Below are positions 1-9,508 of a stretch of 64,000 bases of DNA, piece by piece. Numbering within the stretch: position 1 is the stretch's first letter; each line of letters starts with the position of its first letter. Source of the stretch: an uncultured Bacteroides sp. (lineage in GTDB: Bacteria; Bacteroidota; Bacteroidia; Bacteroidales; Bacteroidaceae). Location: positions 1,664,001 through 1,728,000 of the forward strand of contig NZ_OY782495.1 of the NCBI RefSeq assembly GCF_963677715.1. Reading direction: 5' to 3'. A model generated the notes under the pieces. It was not told where the DNA came from, did no database searches, and worked only from the letters and a program-made list of their open reading frames with translations. The translations under genes and the position numbers were made by a program.

Positions 1-2204
1 CGTACAGTACACAAACAGATCTCTCGCTTGCATACTCTCCAGGTGTAGCCGAACCTTGTCTCGAAATAGAAAAAGATCCGCAAAATGCATACAAATATAC
101 AGCCAAAGGTAATCTGGTGGCGGTTATCTCTAACGGAACAGCTGTACTAGGCTTAGGCGATATTGGAGCACTCAGCGGTAAACCGGTAATGGAAGGAAAA
201 GGATTACTTTTTAAAATATATGCAGGCATTGATGTTTTCGATATCGAACTCGACGAGAAAGACCCTGATAAATTTATTGCCGCCGTAAAAGCTATTGCTC
301 CCACTTTTGGAGGTATCAATCTGGAAGATATCAAAGCACCCGAATGTTTTGAAATAGAACGCCGGTTAAAAGAAGAACTAGACATACCGGTGATGCACGA
401 TGATCAACACGGAACCGCCATCATCTCAAGTGCCGGATTAATTAATGCGCTGGAAGTTGCCGGCAAAAAGATTGAGAATGTAAAAATAGTAGTAAACGGT
501 GCCGGCGCATCAGCCGTATCGTGCACCAAACTATATGTTTCACTGGGCGCCCGTCTGGAAAATATAGTAATGCTCGATAGCAAAGGAGTTATCAACAAAG
601 TGCGCACGGATTTGAACGAACAAAAACGTTACTTCGCCACAGAACGTGCAGACATACATACGCTCGAAGAATCAATTAAAGGGGCCGATGTTTTTTTAGG
701 ACTCTCAAAAGGCAATATACTAACGCAAGATATGGTAAAAAGCATGGCCTCCTCTCCTATTGTCTTTGCTTTAGCCAATCCTGTACCCGAAATCTCATAC
801 GAAGAGGCCATGGCATCGCGCCCGGATGTTTTAATGTCTACCGGCCGATCCGATTATCCGAATCAAATTAATAATGTAATCGGATTCCCATACATTTTCC
901 GCGGTGCACTCGACACGCAGGCGAAAACCATAAACGAAGAAATGAAAATTGCGGCTGTTTATGCTATAGCTAATCTGGCCAAACAGCCTGTGCCAGACAT
1001 TGTAAACGAAGTCTATCATGTTAACAACTTCAGCTTCGGACCGGAATATTTCATTCCGAAACCGGTAGATCCTCGCCTTATTACGGAAGTATCCATGGCT
1101 GTGGCCAAAGCTGCCATGAAATCGGGCGTAGCTCGCAAAAACATCGAAGACTGGGATGCCTACAAACTTCATCTGCGCGAATTAATGGGCTATGAATCGA
1201 AACTAACCCGCCAACTTTATGAAACCGCACGTCGTAATCCACAACGCGTAGTATTTGCCGAAGGGGGGCATCCAAACATGCTGAAAGCAGCCGTGGAAGC
1301 CAGAGCTGAAGGTATCTGCCAACCTATATTATTAGGGAATGACGAACGCATTCGAAAACTGGCAAAAGAGCTGGACCTGAACCTTGAAGGTGTAGAGATA
1401 ATTAATCTTCGAAATGATTGCGAAACGGAACGCAGAGAACGCTATGCGCATATGCTTTCGGATAAACGATCAAGAGAAGGAGCTACTTACGATGAAGCAA
1501 ACGATAAAATGTTTGAGCGTAACTATTTCGGCATGATGATGGTGGAAACCGGAGATGCAGATGCTTTCATCACCGGATTATATACCAAATACACCAACAC
1601 CATTAAAGTAGCCAAAGAGGTTATCGGCATTCGCCCCGAATACAAACATTTCGGAACCATGCATATTTTAAATTCCAAAAAAGGAACTTATTTCTTAGCC
1701 GACACACTCATTAATCGCCATCCGGATGCTGAGACTTTAATTGATATAGCCAAACTGGCCGAACACACGGTTAGCTTCTTTAACCATACCCCCGTAATGG
1801 CTATGTTGTCTTATTCTAACTTCGGCTCCGACCAGACCGGAAGTCCCGCAAAAGTGCACGAGGCCATTGCCTATATGCATGAGAACTATCCGGAGTTGCC
1901 TATTGACGGTGAAATGCAAGTAAACTTTGCTCTGAATAGAGAACTTCGTGATGCTAAATATCCATTTACCCGCCTGAAAGGAAAAGAGGTAAACACATTA
2001 ATATTCCCCAACCTGACTTCAGCTAATTCAGGCTATAAACTCATTCAGGCAATGACCGATACAGAATTGATTGGCCCTATTCAGATGGGATTAAACAAGC
2101 CCATTCATTTTACAGATATTGAAAGTTCCGTTCGCGAAATCGTTAATATTACCGCAGTTGCAGTAATAGATGCTATTGTAGATAAGAAAAAAACCGGAAA
2201 GTGA
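1..2204 (+). CDS. maeB: NADP-type malic enzyme with C-terminal phosphotransacetylase domain (5' partial)
   Basis: Oxidative decarboxylation of malate to pyruvate in the cytoplasm. The reading frame is open from the left edge of the window, so the true start lies outside; the GTG at 117 is internal. The first visible residues contain the malic-enzyme motif AYSPGVAEPC, followed by the Rossmann segment VNGAGASAVSC and the NAD(P)-binding and catalytic region up to about base 1150. From about base 1200 a phosphotransacetylase-like domain follows (RVVFAEGGHP, then SGYKLIQAM near the end). In characterised MaeB enzymes this domain is usually regulatory (acetyl-CoA sensing) rather than catalytic. The stop codon overlaps the next start (TGATG), which suggests translational coupling with the small membrane protein. 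Family assignment is secure; cofactor preference is inferred. Confidence 0.95.
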   Translation, partial: YSTQTDLSLAYSPGVAEPCLEIEKDPQNAYKYTAKGNLVAVISNGTAVLGLGDIGALSGKPVMEGKGLLFKIYAGIDVFDIELDEKDPDKFIAAVKAIAPTFGGINLEDIKAPECFEIERRLKEELDIPVMHDDQHGTAIISSAGLINALEVAGKKIENVKIVVNGAGASAVSCTKLYVSLGARLENIVMLDSKGVINKVRTDLNEQKRYFATERADIHTLEESIKGADVFLGLSKGNILTQDMVKSMASSPIVFALANPVPEISYEEAMASRPDVLMSTGRSDYPNQINNVIGFPYIFRGALDTQAKTINEEMKIAAVYAIANLAKQPVPDIVNEVYHVNNFSFGPEYFIPKPVDPRLITEVSMAVAKAAMKSGVARKNIEDWDAYKLHLRELMGYESKLTRQLYETARRNPQRVVFAEGGHPNMLKAAVEARAEGICQPILLGNDERIRKLAKELDLNLEGVEIINLRNDCETERRERYAHMLSDKRSREGATYDEANDKMFERNYFGMMMVETGDADAFITGLYTKYTNTIKVAKEVIGIRPEYKHFGTMHILNSKKGTYFLADTLINRHPDAETLIDIAKLAEHTVSFFNHTPVMAMLSYSNFGSDQTGSPAKVHEAIAYMHENYPELPIDGEMQVNFALNRELRDAKYPFTRLKGKEVNTLIFPNLTSANSGYKLIQAMTDTELIGPIQMGLNKPIHFTDIESSVREIVNITAVAVIDAIVDKKKTGK

Positions 2205-2380
2205 TGAAAAAGCCATTATCTAAATCACAGATAATATGTATTATTCTCCTATGGATGGCTCTTTGCTATTACATATTAGTCAATGCAGAACACATTGACG
2301 GACCAACAATCGCCACTTTAGGTATATCCGGAGCATTTGTATTTATACCGGTATTCAGATCCCTTAAAAAGAATAAATAA
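2204..2380 (+). CDS. 58-aa membrane protein coupled to the malic enzyme gene
   Basis: A 58-codon frame whose ATG overlaps the malic enzyme stop codon by one base (TGATG). It begins MKKPLSKSQ and has two predicted membrane segments: IICIILLWMALCYYILV (about residues 10-26) and TIATLGISGAFVFIPVF (about 35-51). A basic tail RSLKKNK suggests an in-out-in topology with cytoplasmic ends. I do not recognise the family. The overlap, the charge pattern and the composition make it a likely real gene; the function is unknown. Confidence 0.65.
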   Translation: MKKPLSKSQIICIILLWMALCYYILVNAEHIDGPTIATLGISGAFVFIPVFRSLKKNK

Positions 2381-2452
2381 TATCTTTTTATTCATTATAA
2401 GTACTAAAAGAATACGGATTGATACATTACACTGCTTTTTATTTATAATTTA

Positions 2453-2483
2453 TTTGTTTGGTACATTTTTATAAGTACTTTTG
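2453..2483 (+). promoter_or_regulatory. Bacteroidetes sigma-type promoter for candidate small RNA
   Basis: TTTG (2453-2456), 19 bases, then TACTTTTG (2476-2483). This matches the -33 TTTG / -7 TAnnTTTG consensus of the Bacteroides primary sigma factor with good spacing. Transcription would start near 2490. No substantial coding frame follows before 2696. Confidence 0.65.
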
Positions 2484-2489
2484 CGACCG

Positions 2490-2692
2490 CAACAAACTTG
2501 CAACAACCAACAAAAGAATAAGAAACCATTTTGATTCGTATTAAATTTCATTCTTTGATTGAAATAAAAATCAAAATGGTTTCTTCTAAGCGAATGTAAC
2601 GATCATATTGTAACAAGAAATACTACAATCAGCAAACCGATATAAGTTCATAGTCAAAGCGACCACTCTCATTATAGAAAGCGGTCGCTTCA
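2490..2692 (+). ncRNA. Candidate intergenic small RNA with long stem-loop
   Basis: Between the convergent ends of the 58-aa gene and the PPDK-like gene. A good promoter points into this stretch. The predicted RNA has a 17-bp perfect stem, AAGAAACCATTTTGATT (2520-2536) with its complement at 2569-2585. The 32-base interior has its own small hairpin, ATTTCA (2545-2550) with TGAAAT (2560-2565). A further hairpin, AAGCGACC (2657-2664) with GGTCGCTT (2683-2690), could end the transcript, although its T-tract is weak. The only short frames inside are a few codons long. Promoter, structure and end point are seen in sequence; that the RNA is made is an inference. Confidence 0.45.
2657..2690. terminator. 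Hairpin between convergent transcripts
   Basis: AAGCGACC / GGTCGCTT, an 8-bp stem with a partly paired 18-base loop, lies 6 bases after the minus-strand stop at 2696. Neither side has a long T-run, so strength is uncertain. It may serve both directions. Confidence 0.5.
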
Positions 2693-2695
2693 TTA

Positions 2696-5659
2696 TTAGT
2701 TGAACTTAGGCTTAAGCACTATCCCCTTTTTGGTTCTACCGTCCATCTTTATCACCAATTCCTTGTTGAACCGTACATGACGCAAATAGCGTGTTTCGCC
2801 AACAGCCGGCTGAGCATTAAGAAAATCCTGATTATATACTCCCTGATTAAGGAAAGCATTAATCGTAAAATATCCTACCCCGAAAGAAGTCAGATTCTGA
2901 AAAAAATGCGTACCCTGACTAGGATCGATGCGATAATTGGTAAGTCCGGCCTCTACAATTATACGGGCAGCCGAAATGTGAGGCCACTTAACCGGAATAC
3001 CCAACCACGTATCACTGCTCCCCCATCTGCCCGGCCCGATAAGCACATAGTTTTTGGCATTAGCCAGAAATTCTTTATTAAGCTCTTCTATTTCGTTGGC
3101 TATAGCCTGGTTATTCGACGCACTATAACCCTCGGTCTTTACATACACAACATCGTATATATCAGATATTATACCGTTCCCCAAAGAATTATCAGAACGG
3201 AGTATTACTTCCTCATCCAATACGTCGGCAAGGTTCTCATCAAGCATTTCTTTACTATCAACAATAGGACGAATCTGAAGTAAATAGAACGAGCCCGACC
3301 GATCTTCATGATTCATCGTTGCAGCAAATTCTATTTCTATCGGTCGCCTCATCTCCTGCTGACCATACTGAAGCACCAATTGTAGAATTTTGGCCAACGG
3401 GAAGACATTGTGTTGCAGAATATTAGCAAAAGTAATCACCTTGCGCCCACCGGGATAAATTCCATCTCGAATTATCCGATCGTGCGGGTCGTATGTTGAA
3501 GCGATATAGTGTAGTGATCCGTCTTTTTCGGCCTCTTTCACCGGAAGTTTAACGAGGTTAAAGCCATCATCAATAGAAAAGTTCTGCCCTGCATTTTTGA
3601 GATCAAGAGCATAAAAGAAAGTTTGCGTTTCTTTAAGCGCTATTTCCGTCTCGCCGGTTTGCAGTATCTGATTCGGATGATAAGGAGAAAATCGTAAAGT
3701 GATGCCACCATCAACAATGTATTTGCCCAGTCCAAGAGCCAGATTAACCGTTCCTTCTTCTGTCCTTTCATCTCCGATAGGGTAATAGTTGAGCGAACGC
3801 GCCACTCCCGACATAGAAGGATAGTATCTATCAGCATACTGACTACCTACCATTTCTTGCAAAACAACAGCCATCTTCTCTTGATCAATCACATTAGATG
3901 TAGCTTGCATATATGCCTTACTGTCACGAAAATAAACAGATGCGTACACCCCTTTGATCGCATCCGAGAGCATGCGGAGCATTTCATATTTATCGTCCAT
4001 ATACGGAATCATATACGTATTATAAATACCGGCAAATGGTTGATAATGAGAGTCTTCAAGCAAACTAGACGAACGAATGGCAATAGGAGATTTCACTACA
4101 TCAAAAAGAGTAAAGAAATCTTCAATTAATCTATCCGGCAGTTTCGCTTTAAGAAAATAGTTCAAAATAACACCATCCTCCACGTCGGACAAAGCTACTT
4201 GATACAAATTATTCATTTCCATAAACTCATCGAACACATCCGTACAAAGTACCACCGTCTTCGGTATCACCACCCGGGCATTTTCAAATTCATCAAACTC
4301 TGGATGAAGTTTCACCATGTTATCAATAAAAGCCAGACCACGCCCTTTTCCGCCCAAAGAACCATCTCCGATTCGGGCAAAGTTAGAATATCGATCGAAG
4401 CGGTCGCGCCTAAAAATAGCCACCACTCCCTGATTCTTCATTTTGCGATACTTCACAATGGCTTCGAAAATAATTTCCCGATGAGCATCCACATCCTGAA
4501 GACTATTCCATGTAATAGGCTTAAGAAACTCAGCTACAGGAAACATCGCACGTGAATAGAGCCAACGCGAAATATGATTACGACTAATATGATACAGAAA
4601 AGATTCGGCAGGCACAGCAAAGATAATGTTTTGAAGCTCCTTCAGATTTTTCACTCTGGCTATTAGTTCATGCGTATCCGGATTACGAAAGATAAAATCG
4701 CCAAAGCCGAAATCGTCGGATACGATTTGCCGCAAATCCACATCCATCTTCTTAGAGTTCTTATCAATAAAACTAGCTCCGTACTTAGCAGCATAGATAG
4801 CATTTTCCGTTTCGGACGATTGAATAATAAGTGGTACAAACGGGTCTTCTTTACGAATATTGGCACATAGCTTAATACCTGCTAACGCATCTTTCACCCC
4901 CTCGCGTGGAAAACGCACATCGGTAATCACTCCAAGTACATTGTTTTTGTATTTATAGTAGATAGCAATAGCCTCCTCATAAGTTCGGGCCAATACAATT
5001 TTAGGACGCCCGCGCATGCGCAAAGTGCGCTGATGTGCGTTTAATGCTTCTGTGGAGAATTCCTGACTCTGCTTCAATACGAATTTATACAGGTTAGGAA
5101 GCACAGACGAATAAAACCGGATACCGTCTTCCACCAGCAAGATAAGTTGAACTCCAACCTCAGCCACATCGTGATCCAGGTTCATCTTGTCTTCTATCAG
5201 CTTAATAATAGAAAGCAATAAATCCGTGTTTCCCAACCAGCAAAAAATATAATCAAATGCCTTCAAATCTTCATTCGCAATACGCTTCGTTATGCCATGG
5301 CTGAAAGGAGTAAGAATTACAATTGGAATTTGTTCATAGTATGCTTTTATATGCCTTCCTATGCCAAAACCATCGTTATCTCCCGTTCCCGGCATACAAA
5401 TAACCAGATCGAAAGGTATAGCAGCAAGCAGATCTAAGGCCTCCTCTTCGATAGAAACCTGCCAAAAGCGCGGCGGATAACGTAAAGAAAGCGAGGTATA
5501 TTCATTAAAAAGTTTTTCATCAATCCGGCCATCATCTTCCAACATAAACACATCATAAGGATCGGCAATGAGAAGCACATTAAAGATGCGGTGTGTCATT
5601 AAGTTGGCAAATTGCGTATCTCTGAAATAGAGCTGATTTAACTTAAGTTTGCTGAGCAT
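2696..5659 (-). CDS. PPDK-N (PEP/pyruvate-binding ATP-grasp) protein with receiver-like N-terminus
   Basis: A 987-aa protein from the ATG at 5659 (MLSKLKLNQLYF). That ATG has a purine-rich stretch just upstream and fits better than the in-frame GTG at 5686. Residues 1 to about 400 contain receiver-like segments, including VITDVRFP near residue 245 and a terminal-strand region IIQSSETENA. Residues about 420-800 are a PPDK N-terminal nucleotide-binding domain: GDGSLGGKGRG near 430, AIRSSSLLEDS near 528, and the closing QIRPI near 795. The last 190 residues are family-specific (YVLIGPGRWGSSD). The swivelling phosphohistidine domain and the PEP-binding TIM barrel of true PEP synthase or PPDK are absent, so it probably cannot complete that reaction. 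Such proteins are often labelled PEP synthase in Bacteroides; the substrate is unknown. Confidence 0.8.
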   Translation of the reverse strand: MLSKLKLNQLYFRDTQFANLMTHRIFNVLLIADPYDVFMLEDDGRIDEKLFNEYTSLSLRYPPRFWQVSIEEEALDLLAAIPFDLVICMPGTGDNDGFGIGRHIKAYYEQIPIVILTPFSHGITKRIANEDLKAFDYIFCWLGNTDLLLSIIKLIEDKMNLDHDVAEVGVQLILLVEDGIRFYSSVLPNLYKFVLKQSQEFSTEALNAHQRTLRMRGRPKIVLARTYEEAIAIYYKYKNNVLGVITDVRFPREGVKDALAGIKLCANIRKEDPFVPLIIQSSETENAIYAAKYGASFIDKNSKKMDVDLRQIVSDDFGFGDFIFRNPDTHELIARVKNLKELQNIIFAVPAESFLYHISRNHISRWLYSRAMFPVAEFLKPITWNSLQDVDAHREIIFEAIVKYRKMKNQGVVAIFRRDRFDRYSNFARIGDGSLGGKGRGLAFIDNMVKLHPEFDEFENARVVIPKTVVLCTDVFDEFMEMNNLYQVALSDVEDGVILNYFLKAKLPDRLIEDFFTLFDVVKSPIAIRSSSLLEDSHYQPFAGIYNTYMIPYMDDKYEMLRMLSDAIKGVYASVYFRDSKAYMQATSNVIDQEKMAVVLQEMVGSQYADRYYPSMSGVARSLNYYPIGDERTEEGTVNLALGLGKYIVDGGITLRFSPYHPNQILQTGETEIALKETQTFFYALDLKNAGQNFSIDDGFNLVKLPVKEAEKDGSLHYIASTYDPHDRIIRDGIYPGGRKVITFANILQHNVFPLAKILQLVLQYGQQEMRRPIEIEFAATMNHEDRSGSFYLLQIRPIVDSKEMLDENLADVLDEEVILRSDNSLGNGIISDIYDVVYVKTEGYSASNNQAIANEIEELNKEFLANAKNYVLIGPGRWGSSDTWLGIPVKWPHISAARIIVEAGLTNYRIDPSQGTHFFQNLTSFGVGYFTINAFLNQGVYNQDFLNAQPAVGETRYLRHVRFNKELVIKMDGRTKKGIVLKPKFN

Positions 5660-5934
5660 AATTTTCTTTCTTAGCATTCGTTTCACTCACAAAAATCGTT
5701 TATTTTATCGGGATTGACAACTAATTCTACTACAAATAAAAAGACATTCCGGAATTCACTTATCTCACAAAAAACCAATTCGGCACTTGAAAGAATGCAA
5801 TAGCGGTTCTTTGCCCGCCCAAACAGAAAAGGCATATTCACATAATTCTTTACTAAATAGTTGCATATATCACAAAAATTGCCGAATATTGTTTCCAATT
5901 TCTGTATAGATCAACACAGTCAAATTAAATAAAG

Positions 5935-8043
5935 ATGAAAAAAATAACCCTGTTATTAATCGGAATCATGGTGATATCTTGCGCACAGCAAAGAATGCTA
6001 ACTTACCCACAAACAGCAACAGTAGACACAGTAGATACCTATTTCGGTACAAAAGTGCCCGACCCCTACCGTTGGCTGGAAAATGACACATCCTCAGCAA
6101 CTACCGCATGGGTAAAAGCTCAGAATAAAGTAACAAATAGTTATCTTAACCAAATTCCTTTTCGCGAAAAGCTGCTGAAAAGGCTCACAGAGCTGACTGA
6201 CTATGAAAAGATAGGCGCCCCCTTCAAAAAACATGGGAAGTATTACTTTTACAAGAATAACGGCCTGCAAAATCAAAATGTACTATACGTACAAGATTCT
6301 TTGAAGGGAGCGCCCAGAGTATTTCTCGACCCCAATAAGTTGTCGGATGATGGAACAGTGGCTCTCACCAGCCTCTCTTTCTCCAATAATGGCAAATATG
6401 CTGCCTATACCGTTTCCAGAAGCGGATCGGACTGGCAGGAAATTTATGTGCTGGATATAGCTACCGACAAATTATTAAACGACCATATTGTATGGGCAAA
6501 GTTTACCGATGCCGCGTGGAGAGGTGACGGATTCTATTATAGTGCTTACGATGCTCCTTCAAAAGGAACCGAATTCTCCAATGTTAATGAACACCATAAA
6601 ATATACTATCACAAGTTAGGCGAACCGCAAGAAAAAGACGAGTTGGTGTACCAAAACGTAACCTATCCAAAGAGATTTTATACTGCCGATGTCAGCGAAG
6701 ACGAAAGAGTTTTGTTTATCAATGAATCGGGAGAAGGAAGAGGCAACGCCCTTTTTATGAAAGATCTGACAAAGAGTAACGCCCCTATCGTACAAATTGC
6801 AACCGACTTTAATTTTCAATATTCTCCTTTAGAGGTTATTGGCAACAATATCTATTTCTTTACGAATTATGATGCTCCCAAAAATGAGATAATGGTGGCT
6901 ACTATTGATAAGCCCGAATTGAAAGATTGGAAAGTACTTATACCGGAGGCGGAACAAGTACTCTCTGGTGCACAAATCATCGGAAACAAGTTCTTCCTCA
7001 CCTACGATAAAGATGCCTCGAACCACGCCTATGTGTATGATCTTAATGGAAAAGAGTTACAAGAAATAAAACTTCCCACATTAGGTTCCGTTAGCTTTAG
7101 TGGGAATAAAGACGATAAGGAATGTTTTTTCAACTTCACTTCGTTTACTATTCCCGGAGCTACTTTTCAATACGACGTAGACAGAAACAGCTACGAACTC
7201 TTCCGCTCACCGATTGTAAATTTTAATTCCAATGATTTTGTAACCGAGCAAATATTCTTTCCAAGCAAAGACGGAGTGAAGATTCCTATGTTTTTAACCT
7301 ACAAAAAAGGCTTGAAAAGAAACGGCAATAATCCTGTATACCTATACGGATATGGAGGATTTAATATTAGTTTATATCCGGGATTCTCTACCTCACGAAT
7401 TCCTTTTTTGGAAAACGGCGGCATCTATGTTCAGGTGAACTTACGCGGCGGCAGCGAATATGGAGAAGAATGGCACATAGCCGGAACCAAGATGCAGAAA
7501 CAAAACGTATTCGATGATTTCATCTCCGCAGCCCAATATTTGATTGATAATCAATACACAAACAGCAAGAAAATGGCTATCGTTGGCGGCTCCAACGGCG
7601 GACTGTTAGTCGGTGCCTGCATGACGCAACGCCCCGAACTTTTCCGAGTGGCTGTACCTCAGGTAGGAGTTATGGATATGCTCCGTTATCATAAGTTTAC
7701 TATTGGATGGAACTGGGCCAGCGACTACGGCACAAGTGAAGACAGCAAAGAAATGTTTGAGTACTTAAAAGGATATTCGCCACTTCATAATCTAAAAAAG
7801 GGAACAAAGTATCCGGCCACGCTCGTAACTACCGCCGACCACGATGACCGGGTAGTTCCCGCACACTCATTCAAATTTGCAGCCACTTTGCAGGCTTGTA
7901 ACGACGGAACAAACCCTACGCTTATCCGTATAGATAGCAAAGCCGGACACGGAGGCGGAAAGCCGATGACAAAAATACTCGAAGAGCAAGCCGATATTTA
8001 CAGCTTCATCATGTATAATCTGGGCATGAAACCAATATTTTAA
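5935..8043 (+). CDS. Prolyl oligopeptidase, S9 family, lipoprotein
   Basis: A 702-aa serine peptidase that cleaves after proline in short peptides. The N-terminus MKKITLLLIGIMVISCAQQ is a lipoprotein signal with the lipobox Cys at residue 16, placing the enzyme in the periplasm or on the outer membrane. Residues about 25-430 form the seven-bladed propeller (YRWLEND at its start); the C-terminal alpha/beta hydrolase carries the catalytic triad: Ser553 in GGSNGG, Asp637 in DHDDRV and His672 in GHGGG. The length is normal for the family. The gene stands alone, with 248 bases before it and 127 after it. Assignment is secure. Confidence 0.95.
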   Translation: MKKITLLLIGIMVISCAQQRMLTYPQTATVDTVDTYFGTKVPDPYRWLENDTSSATTAWVKAQNKVTNSYLNQIPFREKLLKRLTELTDYEKIGAPFKKHGKYYFYKNNGLQNQNVLYVQDSLKGAPRVFLDPNKLSDDGTVALTSLSFSNNGKYAAYTVSRSGSDWQEIYVLDIATDKLLNDHIVWAKFTDAAWRGDGFYYSAYDAPSKGTEFSNVNEHHKIYYHKLGEPQEKDELVYQNVTYPKRFYTADVSEDERVLFINESGEGRGNALFMKDLTKSNAPIVQIATDFNFQYSPLEVIGNNIYFFTNYDAPKNEIMVATIDKPELKDWKVLIPEAEQVLSGAQIIGNKFFLTYDKDASNHAYVYDLNGKELQEIKLPTLGSVSFSGNKDDKECFFNFTSFTIPGATFQYDVDRNSYELFRSPIVNFNSNDFVTEQIFFPSKDGVKIPMFLTYKKGLKRNGNNPVYLYGYGGFNISLYPGFSTSRIPFLENGGIYVQVNLRGGSEYGEEWHIAGTKMQKQNVFDDFISAAQYLIDNQYTNSKKMAIVGGSNGGLLVGACMTQRPELFRVAVPQVGVMDMLRYHKFTIGWNWASDYGTSEDSKEMFEYLKGYSPLHNLKKGTKYPATLVTTADHDDRVVPAHSFKFAATLQACNDGTNPTLIRIDSKAGHGGGKPMTKILEEQADIYSFIMYNLGMKPIF

Positions 8044-8109
8044 TTTATCAATTTGATATTATTACACTAATATTTAACCCTATAAATCAGATCGATATAA
8101 AAGATTAGC

Positions 8110-8117
8110 TATATTTG
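8110..8117 (+). promoter_or_regulatory. Promoter -7 element for gdhA
   Basis: TATATTTG matches TAnnTTTG, 53 bases before the gdhA ATG. No clear TTTG at -33. Confidence 0.55.
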
Positions 8118-8170
8118 CGGCACATATAAGTTCCATTTTATCAGAATTAATCTTTTAAAGATATGCTATT

Positions 8171-9508
8171 ATGAATATCAATCAAATCATGTCCTCACTA
8201 GAGGCTAAACATCCCGGCGAATCTGAATATCTTCAAGCCGTAAAGGAAGTACTTCTATCCATCGAAGATATATATAACCAGCATCCCGAATTTGAAAAAG
8301 CCAAGATTATTGAGCGACTGGTAGAGCCTGACCGTATTTTTACGTTCCGTGTAACCTGGGTAGACGACAAGGGAGAAGTACAAACCAATCTGGGTTACCG
8401 GGTACAGTTCAACAACGCAATAGGCCCCTATAAAGGAGGAATCAGATTTCATGCATCGGTGAATCTCTCCATCCTGAAGTTTTTGGGCTTTGAACAAACA
8501 TTTAAGAACGCATTGACTACCCTGCCAATGGGCGGAGGCAAAGGAGGTTCCGATTTCTCGCCCCGTGGCAAAAGTGATGCTGAAATCATGCGTTTCTGCC
8601 AAGCCTTTATGCTCGAATTATGGCGGCATCTGGGGCCGGACATGGATGTTCCTGCAGGCGACATAGGCGTAGGCGGGCGCGAAGTAGGCTACATGTTTGG
8701 CATGTATAAGAAGCTAACGCGTGAGTTCACAGGTACCTTTACCGGCAAAGGACTGGAGTTTGGCGGTTCTTTAATTCGCCCCGAAGCAACCGGATTTGGT
8801 GGGTTGTACTTCGTTAACCAGATGCTTCAAACTAAAGGTATAGACATAAAAGATAAAACCATTGCTATTTCCGGATTCGGAAATGTAGCTTGGGGAGCAG
8901 CCGTAAAAGCAACCGAATTGGGTGCTAAAGTAATAACCATCTCCGGACCGGACGGATATATTTATGATCCCAGAGGCATCAGTGGAGAAAAAATAGACTA
9001 TATGCTCGAACTTCGTGCAACGGGCAATGATATTGTGGCACCTTATGCCGACGAATATCCCGAAGCCACTTTTGTACCCGATAAGCATCCATGGGAAGTG
9101 AAAGCAGACATTGCCTTGCCTTGTGCCACCCAAAATGAGTTAAACGGTGAAGATGCTATAAATTTGATGAAAAATAACGTTCTTTGTGTCGGAGAGATTT
9201 CGAACATGGGTTGCACCCCGGAAGCAATTGACCTCTTCATTGAACACAAAGTAATGTATGCACCGGGCAAAGCAGTCAATGCAGGCGGTGTGGCTACTTC
9301 AGGACTGGAAATGTCTCAAAACGCCATGCACCTGAGTTGGAGTGCCGCTGAAGTGGATGAAAAGCTGCATGTCATTATGCATAATATTCATGCCCAATGT
9401 GTAAAATATGCTACCGAACCCGATGGGTACATTAATTACGTAAAAGGTGCCAACATTGCAGGTTTCATGAAAGTAGCCCACGCCATGATGGGACAAGGCA
9501 TTATATGA
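8171..9508 (+). CDS. gdhA: Glutamate dehydrogenase, hexameric type
   Basis: A 445-aa enzyme interconverting 2-oxoglutarate plus ammonium and glutamate; the main ammonium-assimilating enzyme in many Bacteroides. The substrate-binding region has YKGGIRFH and LPMGGGKGGSDF with the catalytic-site lysines, and the dinucleotide fold has ISGFGNVAWG. Length and sequence fit the 445-450-aa NADP-dependent subfamily (GdhA) rather than the longer NAD enzymes. Its last codons overlap the start of the RlpA-like gene (ATGA), so the two are probably coupled. Coenzyme preference is inferred from the subfamily. Confidence 0.96.
   Translation: MNINQIMSSLEAKHPGESEYLQAVKEVLLSIEDIYNQHPEFEKAKIIERLVEPDRIFTFRVTWVDDKGEVQTNLGYRVQFNNAIGPYKGGIRFHASVNLSILKFLGFEQTFKNALTTLPMGGGKGGSDFSPRGKSDAEIMRFCQAFMLELWRHLGPDMDVPAGDIGVGGREVGYMFGMYKKLTREFTGTFTGKGLEFGGSLIRPEATGFGGLYFVNQMLQTKGIDIKDKTIAISGFGNVAWGAAVKATELGAKVITISGPDGYIYDPRGISGEKIDYMLELRATGNDIVAPYADEYPEATFVPDKHPWEVKADIALPCATQNELNGEDAINLMKNNVLCVGEISNMGCTPEAIDLFIEHKVMYAPGKAVNAGGVATSGLEMSQNAMHLSWSAAEVDEKLHVIMHNIHAQCVKYATEPDGYINYVKGANIAGFMKVAHAMMGQGII

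Noticed and set aside
2777-3283. 168-codon plus-strand frame inside the PPDK-like gene
   Set aside because: It is antisense to a well-supported coding region, and the product has no family features.
5683-5898. 71-codon minus-strand frame before the PPDK-like gene
   Set aside because: It overlaps the probable leader and start of that gene; composition is not protein-like.
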